Assembly: GCA_017415005.1 (NCBI GenBank)
Contig: JAFQJK010000023.1
Location: forward strand, 1-64,000
Direction of reading: 5' to 3'
Source of the DNA: Rikenellaceae bacterium
GTDB lineage: Bacteria > Bacteroidota > Bacteroidia > Bacteroidales > Rikenellaceae
DNA: 64,000 nt
Shown piece by piece: positions 32,413 through 44,683 of the stretch. Position 1 is the first letter of the stretch, and the number at the start of each line of letters is the position of its first letter. A program made the translations under genes and the position numbers. Under the pieces are notes generated by a model, which was not told the DNA's origin, ran no database searches, and worked only from the letters and a program-made list of their open reading frames with translations.

Positions 32413-33387
32413 TTATTTCTGGCGGTTCATCAATCCGAGGGCCAGCTCGCGGAGCGGAGCCTTGCGTGCGGCGTCGAGCGGCAGGCTGTCGAGGGCCTCG
32501 AGCGAGCGGTCGAAGTATGCGGTCACCTGCCGCTCGGTCAGCTCGCGGACGCCGAGTGCGTCGTAGATCGCGCGCACGCGGACGAACTTGTCGTCCGGGT
32601 CGATCCGCCGGTCGGCCATGATCAGCGCCAGGTCCTTTTTCGTTTTGGTCGGGGCGAGGGCCAGCGTCGAGGCCAGCAGGTAGGTCTTTTTGTTGCAGGC
32701 GATGTCGCCGCCCACGGCCTTGCCGAGCACCGCCGGGTCGCCGTAGGTGTCGAGCAGGTCGTCCTGGAGCTGGAAGGCGATGCCGAGGTCCGTGCCGAAG
32801 CGGGCCAGCGTCGCGGCCTCGCTCTCCGATGCCCCTCCGATGAGGGCTCCGATGCGGAGCGCGCCGGCGATGAGCGCGCCGGTCTTGAGGGCGATCATGC
32901 GCAGGTACTCGTCGGTGGTGACGTCGTTACGCGATTCGAAGTCCATGTCGTATTGCTGCCCTTCGCACACCTCGAGCGCCATTGTGTTGAACACCCCGGT
33001 CACGGCCGGCAATGTCGCGGCCGGCGACTGCATGAGCAGCCGGTAGGCCTGGATCAGCATGGCATCGCCCGAGAGGATGGCCGTACTTGGGCTCCAGCGA
33101 ACGTGCACGGTGGGCTTGCCGCGGCGCGTGGGCGCGTTGTCCATGATGTCGTCGTGGAGCAGCGTGAAGTTGTGGAATACCTCCGTGGCGGTCGCTGCGG
33201 GGAGTGCCGCGCGCGGATCGCCTCCCAGCAGGTCGCAGGCCATGAGCAACATGAGCGGCCGGATACGCTTGCCGCCCTCCTCGAGCGTATAGACGATCGG
33301 GGCGTAAAGTCCTTCGGGCTGGGCCGGCAGGGCCATATGTCGCAGGGCGTGCTCGATCATCGCGCCCAGTTCTTCTCGTGTGTGCAT
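32413..33387 (-). CDS. Polyprenyl (geranylgeranyl/farnesyl-type) synthetase
   Basis: Condenses isopentenyl diphosphate with allylic diphosphates to make isoprenoid chains for quinones or undecaprenyl carriers. The 324-residue protein has the first Asp-rich motif LLHDDIMD with GKPTVH downstream, and the second QLQDDLLDTYGD. The start at 33387 (MHTREELGAMIEHAL) is preferred to 33423 because the promoter -7 box at 33412-33419 lies between them. Product chain length cannot be read reliably. Confidence 0.9.
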   Translation of the reverse strand: MHTREELGAMIEHALRHMALPAQPEGLYAPIVYTLEEGGKRIRPLMLLMACDLLGGDPRAALPAATATEVFHNFTLLHDDIMDNAPTRRGKPTVHVRWSPSTAILSGDAMLIQAYRLLMQSPAATLPAVTGVFNTMALEVCEGQQYDMDFESRNDVTTDEYLRMIALKTGALIAGALRIGALIGGASESEAATLARFGTDLGIAFQLQDDLLDTYGDPAVLGKAVGGDIACNKKTYLLASTLALAPTKTKKDLALIMADRRIDPDDKFVRVRAIYDALGVRELTERQVTAYFDRSLEALDSLPLDAARKAPLRELALGLMNRQK

Positions 33388-33411
33388 AGGCAGGTCGTAA
33401 AGATTGTCCGG

Positions 33412-33442
33412 CAAAGATAACAAGAAAGCCCGGATTTGCCAA
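33412..33442 (-). promoter_or_regulatory. Promoter of the polyprenyl synthetase - U32 pair
   Basis: On the minus strand TTG (33442-33440), a 20-nt spacer and TATCTTTG (33419-33412) form a full Bacteroidota promoter. Transcription should begin near 33405, which rules out the upstream ATG at 33423 as the start codon. Confidence 0.8.
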
Positions 33443-33553
33443 TCCGGCCGACGGACAGCGCCGATGGCCCGGGGCGTGCGGTCGCAGGCACTTTTGGAGA
33501 GGACTTTGCTTGTGAAAATCCGGAGAGCGGTGCCCGTAATCCGATAAAATGTA

Positions 33554-33561
33554 TAAATTTG
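33554..33561 (+). promoter_or_regulatory. -7 box of the ROK kinase gene
   Basis: TAAATTTG fits the -7 consensus, 62 bp before the chosen start codon. It makes the upstream ATG at 33549 unlikely. No -33 TTG at the right distance. Confidence 0.55.
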
Positions 33562-33623
33562 TTACAGCGTGTGCCGCGGGTGCTTCCCGCAGTATGGGCA
33601 CACCGGTTAAAACAGTATCTGCC

Positions 33624-34589
33624 ATGAAGAAAAAAATAGCCGTCGGGATCGACATCGGCGGGACCAACAGCGCGTTCGGGCTGGTCGACCAGGAGGGGAA
33701 TATGTACGGCGAGTCGGTGATGTCGACGCGTAACTATCCCGATCCCGACCAGTTCGTCGAGGAGATGTATATCGGGATACAGACGCTGCTCAAGGCGCTC
33801 GATTTTGCGTATGAGCTTGTAGGTGTCGGGATCGGCGCGCCGAACGCCAACCATTTCCGCGGGACGATCGAGAACGCCGCCAATATCGTATGGCGTGGGG
33901 TCGTGCCGATCGTCGAGAAGTTCAGGCGGTTCTTCCCGAACATGCCGGTCATCATAACCAACGACGCCAAGGCGGCGGCCGTGGGCGAGATGGTCTTCGG
34001 CGGTGCGCGCGGCATGAAGGACTTTATCGTGATCACGCTCGGCACGGGTTTGGGCAGCGGGTTCGTGGTGGGCGGCCAGATCGTTTACGGGCACGACAGC
34101 TTTGCCGGCGAGCTGGGCCACGTGATCGTCAACCGTACTGGGCGCGTTTGCGGCTGCGGGCGTAAGGGGTGCCTCGAGACCTACGTTTCGGCCACGGGGA
34201 TCAAGCGTACGGTCTTCAAGCTGATCGCCGACCATACCGACGACAGCGAGTTCCGGCGCATCAGCTACAACGAGCTGACGGCCGAGATGATCACCAAGGC
34301 GGCCCTGAACGGCGACCCGATCGCCATCGAGGCCTACGAGTATACGGGCATGCTGCTGGGGCAGGCGCTGGCCGATGCGGTGGCGATCACCTCTCCCGAG
34401 GCGATCTTCCTGTTCGGCGGTCTGGCCAAGGCGGGCAAGTACCTGTTCGAGCCGACCAAGAAGTATATGGAGATGCATATGCTGACGGCCTTCCGCAACA
34501 AGGTGAAGCTGCTGCCCTCGGGTATCGCGGGCAAGAACGCGGCGATCCTCGGCGCCTCGGCGCTGATCTGGCAGGCGCATAACGCGTAG
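33624..34589 (+). CDS. ROK family sugar kinase (glucokinase-like)
   Basis: Phosphorylates glucose or a related hexose with ATP in the cytoplasm. The 321-residue protein starts MKKKIAVGIDIGGTNSAFGL, which contains the ATP phosphate-binding DxGGT (residues 9-13). It has the catalytic ELGH motif (AGELGHVIV) and the ROK zinc motif CGCGRKGCLE. The start at 33624 places the nucleotide-binding motif at the N-terminus as in the family. Substrate is probably glucose, by family frequency only. Confidence 0.92.
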   Translation: MKKKIAVGIDIGGTNSAFGLVDQEGNMYGESVMSTRNYPDPDQFVEEMYIGIQTLLKALDFAYELVGVGIGAPNANHFRGTIENAANIVWRGVVPIVEKFRRFFPNMPVIITNDAKAAAVGEMVFGGARGMKDFIVITLGTGLGSGFVVGGQIVYGHDSFAGELGHVIVNRTGRVCGCGRKGCLETYVSATGIKRTVFKLIADHTDDSEFRRISYNELTAEMITKAALNGDPIAIEAYEYTGMLLGQALADAVAITSPEAIFLFGGLAKAGKYLFEPTKKYMEMHMLTAFRNKVKLLPSGIAGKNAAILGASALIWQAHNA

Positions 34590-34629
34590 GCGGCCGGAGT
34601 GGGCCCGGTCCCCGGGCATAGGCTTTTTG

Positions 34630-34664
34630 CGGGCTGTGGCGGATCGTTCGCCACAGCCCGTTTT
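34630..34664 (+). terminator. Terminator after the ROK kinase gene
   Basis: A perfect 12-bp stem (34630-34641 with 34649-34660), a 7-nt loop and TTTT, 40 bp after the stop codon. Confidence 0.88.
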
Positions 34665-34784
34665 GGCTTGTGTGCCGTGGCGCGCGTGTCCTGCGGCGTA
34701 TGGCCGTCCCTGCCGCCTTTTGCGGGACGATGTATAATTTCAGGATTTCCTGTGGCGAGGGTGAAAATATATGGAAAAAATGAT

Positions 34785-34792
34785 TACATTTG
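34785..34792 (+). promoter_or_regulatory. lipA -7 box
   Basis: TACATTTG fits TAnnTTTG, 28 bp before the lipA start; no canonical TTG upstream. Confidence 0.6.
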
Positions 34793-34820
34793 TCTCAATT
34801 GGAAAAATAATAAAACCTCA

Positions 34821-35705
34821 ATGCCTAAAGTCTATGATGAGGTAACCACGCATACAAAACCCGAATGGCTCAAGATCAGGCTCCACAGTAGCGAAGGCTA
34901 CGGGGAGGTCGCCCGCATCGTGGGGGAGCACCGGCTGCATACGATATGCAGCAGCGGCATGTGTCCCAACAAGGCGGAATGCTGGAGCAGGCGTACGGCG
35001 ACATTGATGATCCTGGGCGAGGTTTGTACCCGCGCATGCCGGTTCTGTGCCACAGTCACAGGCCGACCGTTACCGCCGGACCCCGCCGAGCCGCGGCAGG
35101 TGGCCGAGTCTATCCGTCTGATGGGCCTGCGCCATGCCGTGATCACGTCTGTCACGAGGGACGACCTCGCTGACAGAGGGGTTGCGCATTGGGCCGACGT
35201 GATCCGTCGTGTCCGAGAGGTGAATCCCGATACGACCATAGAGGTACTGGTCCCCGATTTCGACGGCCGGGCCGATCTGCTGGACGCTGTCCTTGCGGCC
35301 GGGCCCGACATCGTGGGGCACAACATCGAGACCGTGCGGCGGCTCACCCCCCGGGTGCGCAGCCGGGCGCGCTACGACGTGTCGCTGGGTGTGCTGCGCT
35401 ACCTTGCGGCGCGGGGCGCTGTGGTCAAAAGCGGATTGATGGCGGGTCTGGGCGAGACGCAGGACGAGGTGCTGGAGGCGTTCGACGACTTGCGTGCGGC
35501 CGGCTGCCGTATCGTAACGGTCGGGCAGTATCTGCAGCCGACGCGGGCGCATATGCCGGTGGCGGCCTATGTGACGCCCGGGGGCTTCGCATGGTACCGC
35601 GAGCAGGCACTGGCCCGGGGGTTCGATTATGCCGAGTGCGGGCCGCTGGTCCGTTCGTCCTATATGGCCGAACGGGCGCTGGACGCCTGCCGGGGCCCAA
35701 AATAA
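34821..35705 (+). CDS. lipA: Lipoyl synthase
   Basis: Radical SAM enzyme inserting two sulfurs into the octanoyl group on lipoyl domains. The 294-residue protein has the auxiliary-cluster motif CSSGMCPNKAEC (residues 39-50), the radical SAM motif CTRACRFC (Cys 65, 69 and 72) and the RSSYMAE C-terminal Ser ligand. The start at 34821 (MPKVYDEVTTHTKPEWLKIR) follows the -7 box at the expected distance. lipB follows 7 bp later, a complete lipoate-synthesis operon. Confidence 0.97.
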   Translation: MPKVYDEVTTHTKPEWLKIRLHSSEGYGEVARIVGEHRLHTICSSGMCPNKAECWSRRTATLMILGEVCTRACRFCATVTGRPLPPDPAEPRQVAESIRLMGLRHAVITSVTRDDLADRGVAHWADVIRRVREVNPDTTIEVLVPDFDGRADLLDAVLAAGPDIVGHNIETVRRLTPRVRSRARYDVSLGVLRYLAARGAVVKSGLMAGLGETQDEVLEAFDDLRAAGCRIVTVGQYLQPTRAHMPVAAYVTPGGFAWYREQALARGFDYAECGPLVRSSYMAERALDACRGPK

Positions 35706-35712
35706 CGCGGCT

Positions 35713-36492
35713 ATGGAACGCGTTGTACTGGAAGATGCCGGTCTTGTCGGCTATGCCGCGTGCTTTGCCAGGCAGCGGGAGCTGTTCGATCGGTTGGTGA
35801 GCGGTAAAGTCCGGGAGTCCGGCTGCGAGGCGGGCGATGGGTGCCCCGATGCCGGGTACGGACAGGAGGACAGGCCGTGCGATAGCGGAGCCTGTCCGGC
35901 CGGATCGCCGGACCGGGGCGTGGCCCCGGCGACGCAGGTGCTGATCCTGTGCGAGCATCCGGCGGTCTATACGCTGGGCAAGAGCGGCCATGAGGGTAAC
36001 CTGCTGGTCGATGAAACGTTCTTACGTAAGATAAACGCCTCCTACTACCGGACCGACCGTGGCGGTGATATCACGTTCCACGGTCCGGGTCAGCTCGTCG
36101 GCTATCCGATCCTCGACCTGGAGCGGCTCGGTCTCGGACTGAGGGAGTACGTCGATCTCCTCGAGGAGGCGGTGATCGCCACGGCGGCCGATTACGGCAT
36201 CGGGGCCGGAAGGCTCGCCGGCGCAACGGGCGTCTGGGTCGGGGCCGGCGGCGCGAGGCCGCGCAAGCTTTGCGCGATCGGAGTGCGGAGTTCGCGCTAC
36301 GTGACGATGCACGGGTTCGCGCTCAACGTCACGACGGATCTCGGCTATTTCGGGTATATCAACCCGTGCGGGTTCACCGACAAGGGGGTGACCTCGCTCG
36401 CGGCCGAGCTGGGGCGGGCGGTGATGATGGATGAGGTGAAGGTGCGATACGGCCGGCATTTCGCCCGGCTGTTCGGCGTGGAGTTGGAGTAG
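35713..36492 (+). CDS. lipB: Octanoyl-ACP:protein N-octanoyltransferase with Cys-rich insert
   Basis: Transfers octanoate from acyl carrier protein to lipoyl domains, the step before LipA. The 259-residue protein has DRGGDITFHGPGQLVGYPIL, SRYVTMHGFALNV, the catalytic Cys in INPCGF and the Lys in DKGVTS. Between residues about 32 and 72, before LILCEHPAVYTLG, is an unusual insert with four Cys (at about residues 37, 43, 55 and 60) among Asp, Gly and Pro. Other LipB proteins have a much shorter loop there. The insert is GC-rich but in frame. It lies 7 bp after lipA. Confidence 0.95.
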   Translation: MERVVLEDAGLVGYAACFARQRELFDRLVSGKVRESGCEAGDGCPDAGYGQEDRPCDSGACPAGSPDRGVAPATQVLILCEHPAVYTLGKSGHEGNLLVDETFLRKINASYYRTDRGGDITFHGPGQLVGYPILDLERLGLGLREYVDLLEEAVIATAADYGIGAGRLAGATGVWVGAGGARPRKLCAIGVRSSRYVTMHGFALNVTTDLGYFGYINPCGFTDKGVTSLAAELGRAVMMDEVKVRYGRHFARLFGVELE

Positions 36493-36635
36493 GCCCCCAG
36501 GCCGTTATGGTGGCGCGGGGCTGTGGAGCGACGACGGGCGGGATGCCTGCCCGGAGGCCGGAGCGAAGGAGACGGAGCGCGGGCGGCCGCATGAGATTGA
36601 TAAAAATATTTAAAAAATAATAAATCAATAAAGTT

Positions 36636-38402
36636 ATGCCAGCAGACAAAAGATGGGTAATCAAACCGCAGGGTGATCCGCAGAAGGTGGCCGCGCTGGC
36701 CGCCTCGCTGGGCATCGCTCCCGCGCTTGCCAATCTGCTTGTCCAGCGGGGCATCGAAACGGAAGAGGAGGCGACGCGGTTTTTCAACCCCCGGTTGGAG
36801 GACCTGCACGATCCGTTCCTGATGACGGACATGGACCGTGCCGACAGCCGAATCGAGGAGGCGGTAAGCCGTAATGAGCGCATTATGGTTTACGGCGATT
36901 ATGACGTGGACGGGACGACGGCCGTCGCGCTGGTCTATTCGTTCCTGAGGCGGATGGGCCACAAGGAGCTGTCGTTCTACATCCCCGACCGCTATACCGA
37001 GGGGTACGGGGTGTCGCTCAAGGGCATCGACTATGCCGCTGAGCACAATGTGGGCCTCATCATAACGCTCGATTGCGGGATCAAGGCGGTCGAGAAGATC
37101 GCGTATGCCAAATCGAAGGGAATCGATTTCATCATCTGTGACCACCACCTGCCCGGCGACGAGATCCCGGCGGCCGTGGCGGTGCTCGACCCCAAGCGGG
37201 CCGACTGCCGCTACCCGTTCAGGGAGCTCTCGGGCTGCGGGGTCGGTTTCAAGATGCTGCAGGGCTACTGCCAGTACAAGAACATTCCTTTCTCCGAAGT
37301 CGAGCGCCTGTTGGATCTCGTAGTGGTGAGCATCGCATCCGACATTGTGCCCCTGGTGGGCGAAAACCGCATTCTGGCCTATTACGGGCTGCAGCGGCTC
37401 AATGAGAAGCCCGGCAAGGGCCTCCAGTCGATCATCAAGATATGCGGACTGGAGAAGCACAACATCACCATCGACGATATCGTCTTCAAGATCGGGCCGC
37501 GTATCAACGCTGCGGGCCGCATGGAGGTCGATTCGGAGGGGGCGACGGCGGCCCACTCGGGCGGCCACACGGCCGTCTACCTGATGGTGGCGCGCGACGA
37601 GGAGGTGGCCGAGCAGTACGGCAACTTCATCGACACCTGCAACCAGGATCGCAAGAGCATCGACCGTTCGATCACGCTCGAGGCGCACCAGTTCATCGAG
37701 AGCCGTCCCGACCTCAAGAAGCTCAAGAGCACGGTGATCTATAATCCGAGCTGGATGAAGGGCATCGTGGGTATCGTCGCCTCGCGGCTGATCGAGACCT
37801 ACTACCGCCCGACCGTGGTGCTGACCAAGAGCAACGGGCTGGCTACGGGCTCGGCCCGCAGCGTGCCGGGCTTCGATCTCTACCAGGCGGTCGAGTCGTG
37901 CGCCGACCTGCTCGAGAATTTCGGCGGCCACACCTATGCGGCGGGCCTGACGATGAAGCCCGAGAACGTCGACGAGTTTACGCGCCGTTTCCACGCCTAT
38001 GTCGAACAGCATATCGATCCGGCGATGCTCGTGCCCCAGGTCGACATCGATTCGACGCTGCTGTTCAGCGACATTACCCCGGCGTTCCGTGCTACGCTCT
38101 GCCGCTTCCAGCCGTTCGGGCCGGGCAACAACGCGCCGGTCTTCGTGACGCGCGGGGTGAGCAACCGGGGCGATGCCCGGCTGGTCGGCGCCGAGCAGGA
38201 GCACCTCAAGATGGACCTGATGCAGAACGAGAAGCCCAACACGACGATCGCAGCCATCGCGTTCCAGCAGCCGACCCTCTATGAGTACGTGCGTGCGGGG
38301 CGTCCGATCGACGTTTGCTATACGGTGGTCGAGAACCACTACCGCGGGACGGTGACCCCGCAGCTCCGCATCAAGGACATCAAGAAGTCGCGTCCGCAGT
38401 AG
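36636..38402 (+). CDS. recJ: Single-stranded-DNA-specific exonuclease RecJ
   Basis: 5'-3' single-strand exonuclease used in RecF-pathway recombination and mismatch repair. The 588-residue protein has the DHH-family motifs VYGDYDVDGTTA (near residue 86), ITLDCGIK, IICDHHLPGDE, and GRM at the end of INAAGRM. The DHHA1 motif FGGHTYAAGLTM follows near residue 428 and an OB domain closes the protein. It stands alone downstream of lipB by 143 bp. Confidence 0.97.
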   Translation: MPADKRWVIKPQGDPQKVAALAASLGIAPALANLLVQRGIETEEEATRFFNPRLEDLHDPFLMTDMDRADSRIEEAVSRNERIMVYGDYDVDGTTAVALVYSFLRRMGHKELSFYIPDRYTEGYGVSLKGIDYAAEHNVGLIITLDCGIKAVEKIAYAKSKGIDFIICDHHLPGDEIPAAVAVLDPKRADCRYPFRELSGCGVGFKMLQGYCQYKNIPFSEVERLLDLVVVSIASDIVPLVGENRILAYYGLQRLNEKPGKGLQSIIKICGLEKHNITIDDIVFKIGPRINAAGRMEVDSEGATAAHSGGHTAVYLMVARDEEVAEQYGNFIDTCNQDRKSIDRSITLEAHQFIESRPDLKKLKSTVIYNPSWMKGIVGIVASRLIETYYRPTVVLTKSNGLATGSARSVPGFDLYQAVESCADLLENFGGHTYAAGLTMKPENVDEFTRRFHAYVEQHIDPAMLVPQVDIDSTLLFSDITPAFRATLCRFQPFGPGNNAPVFVTRGVSNRGDARLVGAEQEHLKMDLMQNEKPNTTIAAIAFQQPTLYEYVRAGRPIDVCYTVVENHYRGTVTPQLRIKDIKKSRPQ

Positions 38403-38516
38403 CGGACCCGCCCGGGTCTCGGGGTGCCGCTGCATTGCGGGCGGAGTTGCGCGGGCAGGTTTCTGTGCGGAATACGGCTTGAGCCGATGAGGCGACCTGT
38501 GACGAGGCAGGGTATA

Positions 38517-38563
38517 ACCAAACAGGGGGGGGCGGCCATTCGGCCGTTCCCCTCTTGTTTGGT
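38517..38563. other. Large three-step hairpin
   Basis: An outer 8-bp stem (38517-38524 with 38556-38563), a G8 against C/T-rich stretch with G-T pairs, and an inner 5-bp stem (38533-38537 with 38542-38546). It forms one long hairpin 115 bp after recJ. No T tract follows, so it may be a terminator of unusual form or an RNA-processing structure. Confidence 0.6.
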
Positions 38564-38862
38564 ACAGTATGCGTGATTGCGCGTCCGTGTCCGGTAGCTC
38601 ATGGATTTTCCGCTCGATCTCGTCGGCGATCACTGGCTCGTCGGCTCCTGCGCATGGCATGCGACATGTAGCAGCAGACAGCCGGGCAGGCTGGGAATAG
38701 GTCTCACCGGAATACGGGTTTTAGGGGTCATATTAGTTCAAGGATGGATATTCCGGATTCGGGGCAGGATCGGCGGTGGCTTTTCGTTGCCTTTATGTGT
38801 TATTGTTGTGCCGTGAATAACGTATTTTAGTGACGTAATATCGCATTTTGGCTAAATTCTAT

Positions 38863-38870
38863 TAATTTTG
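38863..38870 (+). promoter_or_regulatory. -7 box before the DUF2851-like gene
   Basis: TAATTTTG fits TAnnTTTG, 31 bp before the start codon. The -33 element is unclear. Confidence 0.5.
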
Positions 38871-38901
38871 CTTGTGAGGAACTGATAATCCGAGGTCTGT
38901 T

Positions 38902-40185
38902 ATGGAGAATCCCGTGGATGCCGACCTGCTCGCCCTCGTCTGGCGTGAGCGTATGTTTGCCGCAGACGCGCTGGAGACGGTCGACGGCCGCCCGGTCACG
39001 ATCGTCGGCCGGGGCGAGTGTGCCGGTTCGCCGGATGTGTTCACCGGCTGCGAGGTGGTCATCGACGGGACGTCGTGCCGCGGCGACGTGCTGCTCAGTT
39101 GCGGCGAGCTGCCGGCGCTCCGGTATGGACGCAGTGGCTGTGCGGACAGCGCCGTGCTTCAGGTGGTGCCCGAGCGGACCGGCTTTGTCTGCCGCAGCGA
39201 CGGGTCGTTCGTGCCCCAGCTCGTGGTCGAATGCCCTGTCGAGGCAGCTTGTACCTATGAGCGGCTGAGGAGGGAGAGCCGGTCGTTCCGCTGCTCTTAC
39301 CATATCGGCTCGCTCGACGGCTTCCGCCGCGAGACGCTGTTCACGCGCCTGTCGCTCGAGCGGCTCGAACGCAAGTACGGCGATGTGATGGCGATCCATG
39401 CCGCTGTCGACCGCAACTGGAACGAGACGTTCTATATCCTGCTGCTGCGCTCGATGGGGGCCAATACCCATAAAGAGATGTTCACGCGGCTGGCCTATGC
39501 CGTACCCTATGTATATGTCACGCGTGAGCGGACCTCGCTCCGGTCGGTCGAGGCGATGCTGCTCGGTGGCGCGGGCTTGCTCGAGGGGCCTGCCGACGAC
39601 GAGTATACGCGTATGCTGCGCGAGGAGTTCGATTACCTTCGGCGCAAGTACGATATCCGGCCGTTGCGCCATATGGGCTGGCGGGAGGGGCACGCCAACC
39701 CGGGAGGCCTCCCGGTGTTGCGCATTGCGCAGCTCGCCGCATTCCTGTCGACGCAGGAGTTCGTCTTTTCGAACATCGTGGCCTGCCGGACGCCCGACGA
39801 CGTGCACCGCCTGTTTCGGGCCGAGGCCTCGGCATACTGGACCGACCATTTCGTGATGGGGCAGCCGGCCGGCAGGCCCACGCCCAAGCGGATGGGCGAG
39901 ATGATCGTCGATATCCTGGGGATCAACCTGGTTGTGCCGCTGTTGTTCGCTTACGGTTCGGAGACGGGCGAAGAGGCCCTGCGCGAGGCGGCTGTCGACC
40001 TGCTCGGGCAGATCGCGCCCGAGCGCAACCGGATCATCAAAGGCTGGGCGCACGAGGGCGTGTCGCCGGCCACGGCTTTTGAGTCACAGGCCCTGATCCA
40101 GCTTTACCGCACCTATTGCGAGCCCCGCCGCTGCGCCGCCTGCCCTGTCGGGCGCCCCGTGCTCCGCCAGTCGGTAGGGCTCTGA
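38902..40185 (+). CDS. DUF2851-like protein
   Basis: Unknown function; 427 residues. The middle and end resemble the DUF2851 family of Bacteroidota: [20 protein letters not shown], a [14 protein letters not shown] segment and a C-terminal Cys motif RRCAACPVG. The N-terminal part that in the family carries a GPDF-type and an EIH-type motif is only loosely similar here ([32 protein letters not shown]), so potential active residues seem lost. It has its own -7 box and lies 152 bp before secA. No signal peptide, so probably cytoplasmic. Confidence 0.75.
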   Translation: MENPVDADLLALVWRERMFAADALETVDGRPVTIVGRGECAGSPDVFTGCEVVIDGTSCRGDVLLSCGELPALRYGRSGCADSAVLQVVPERTGFVCRSDGSFVPQLVVECPVEAACTYERLRRESRSFRCSYHIGSLDGFRRETLFTRLSLERLERKYGDVMAIHAAVDRNWNETFYILLLRSMGANTHKEMFTRLAYAVPYVYVTRERTSLRSVEAMLLGGAGLLEGPADDEYTRMLREEFDYLRRKYDIRPLRHMGWREGHANPGGLPVLRIAQLAAFLSTQEFVFSNIVACRTPDDVHRLFRAEASAYWTDHFVMGQPAGRPTPKRMGEMIVDILGINLVVPLLFAYGSETGEEALREAAVDLLGQIAPERNRIIKGWAHEGVSPATAFESQALIQLYRTYCEPRRCAACPVGRPVLRQSVGL

Positions 40186-40337
40186 GCGACCGGTGTTTTC
40201 CGGATAAAGAAAATCTGCACAAAATCGTACCGGGCGGCGGTTTCTCGCCAAAATTTCGTATTTTTACCCGTCCTTCCGGCAGTGTGAGCCAGGCTGCCGC
40301 GGAGGGGTATTTTTTATTCATTGAAAAACAATCTGTT

Positions 40338-43634
<3,297 letters not shown>

Positions 43635-43977
43635 CGCGCTGTCGCAGCAGCGACCTGTGGAGTCGACGATAAGGCCGCCCCGAAAGGGGCGGCCTTTAAC
43701 GTGGGATAGCGATATTGTGAGGGATAGCCGGCCGTTTTTTCTGTGATTTAGCGGTATTGCCGGAGTGGGGCGTTAAGACCGTATGAAAAAGCATCGTCCG
43801 GAAAGCGTTACGTCGCTGAATCGTTGCCGCAGTCTCTTTCCGGATTCTGTTTTAACGTATTGGTTTTTTGCTTCCTGGGCTGGATTTCATCGCTCCGGGT
43901 CATGCTAAGCCATGAGGCTGTTTTTGTATGGCGCGGAATCGGAGGAATACAGTGACGCAATCCGCAATGGCCGGGGC
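43635..43977. other. Convergent intergenic region secA - small exported gene
   Basis: This 343-bp stretch holds the secA terminator. It also has a 9-bp inverted repeat (43797-43805 with 43836-43844) followed on the minus strand by T5, a possible terminator for the minus-strand gene at 43978. No gene was seen. Confidence 0.6.
43671..43698 (+). terminator. secA terminator
   Basis: A perfect 11-bp stem (43671-43681 with 43686-43696) capped by a GAAA tetraloop and followed by a short T run, 36 bp after secA. Confidence 0.85.
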
Positions 43978-44667
43978 TTATTTGTCTGCCTTAGCGGCCA
44001 GATACGCGTCGTACATGTCCAGCATCCAGGCATCGTTCTCCTTGGACTCTTTTTTATGCACCTTGCCTTCGGGGCCTTTGAACCAGTTCTTGCAGAAATC
44101 TTTCAAGCCCGGATATTGCTTGTCCATCAGCACGGAGCTGACCAACATATACGGATAGACGATCTTGTCAGGGTCATTGTGGAAACGGATGCCGTACATG
44201 GTTTTCAGTACCCGGCGGTCGGTGTTGCCGATCCGCTCGGTCGTCCATATTTTCCACCAGTAGGTCGTGGCATTCGCACCGGCCTTGTTCAGGCAGACCA
44301 TACGACGGATCGTGTGGTAGCGGTCTGCGAGGCCGGGCGACGCCAGCTCGCGCGCTTCCCAGCGGATACCGTCCGGATTGGACTCGGTCTTTTCGACGTA
44401 TTCGACACTCTCCACATCCTCCACCGTGTATTTGACCGGTTCTTTGTCGTCGGGGGTCTTGGCGAGCTTGAACGAGTAGTTCTCTTTTTTCAAAAATGAC
44501 GATTCGGCGTGCCAACCGCGGTGCAGGTAGCCGTCTGCTTTCTCTCCGGATCGCAGGGTTACTACTACCCGGCGGAACTCCTGATCCTCCGGTTTCTTGG
44601 CTTCCGTCCGGCTGATCGTGCCTGACGCGACGAGCACGACGGCAGCGAAAAGTAAAAACTGTTTCAT
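43978..44667 (-). CDS. Small exported protein (pair B, member 2)
   Basis: Unknown function; 229 residues with a Sec signal peptide (MKQFLLFAAVVLVASGTISR). After the signal it has RRVVVTLRSGEKADGYL, a polar segment, and a C-terminal half with WWKIWTTERIGN and YPYMLVSSVLMDKQYPGLKD. The N-terminal domain resembles that of the gene upstream (IYLKSGAVVECVGDDRL), suggesting a shared fold. The start at 44667 is set by the signal peptide. It lies 16 bp after its neighbour and is probably the second gene of a two-gene operon. Confidence 0.78.
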   Translation of the reverse strand: MKQFLLFAAVVLVASGTISRTEAKKPEDQEFRRVVVTLRSGEKADGYLHRGWHAESSFLKKENYSFKLAKTPDDKEPVKYTVEDVESVEYVEKTESNPDGIRWEARELASPGLADRYHTIRRMVCLNKAGANATTYWWKIWTTERIGNTDRRVLKTMYGIRFHNDPDKIVYPYMLVSSVLMDKQYPGLKDFCKNWFKGPEGKVHKKESKENDAWMLDMYDAYLAAKADK

Positions 44668-44683
44668 GCGTATTTTATTTGGG

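Larger units (their letters stand above)
38403..38901. other. Intergenic region after recJ
   Basis: This 499-bp stretch contains a large hairpin at 38517-38563 and a -7 box at its end. A 71-codon open frame at 38601-38816 has no protein-like features and was not accepted. Confidence 0.6.

Noticed and set aside
33388-33423. Upstream start for the polyprenyl synthetase at 33423
   Set aside because: The promoter -7 box lies downstream of that ATG, so it would not be in the transcript.
38585-38660. Possible tRNA because of a GGTAGCTCA-like string
   Set aside because: No matching acceptor stem, anticodon arm or T-loop could be placed around it.
38601-38816. 71-codon open frame with hydrophobic stretches
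   Set aside because: No start context, family resemblance or conservation-like pattern; it sits in a GC-rich gap where long chance frames are common.
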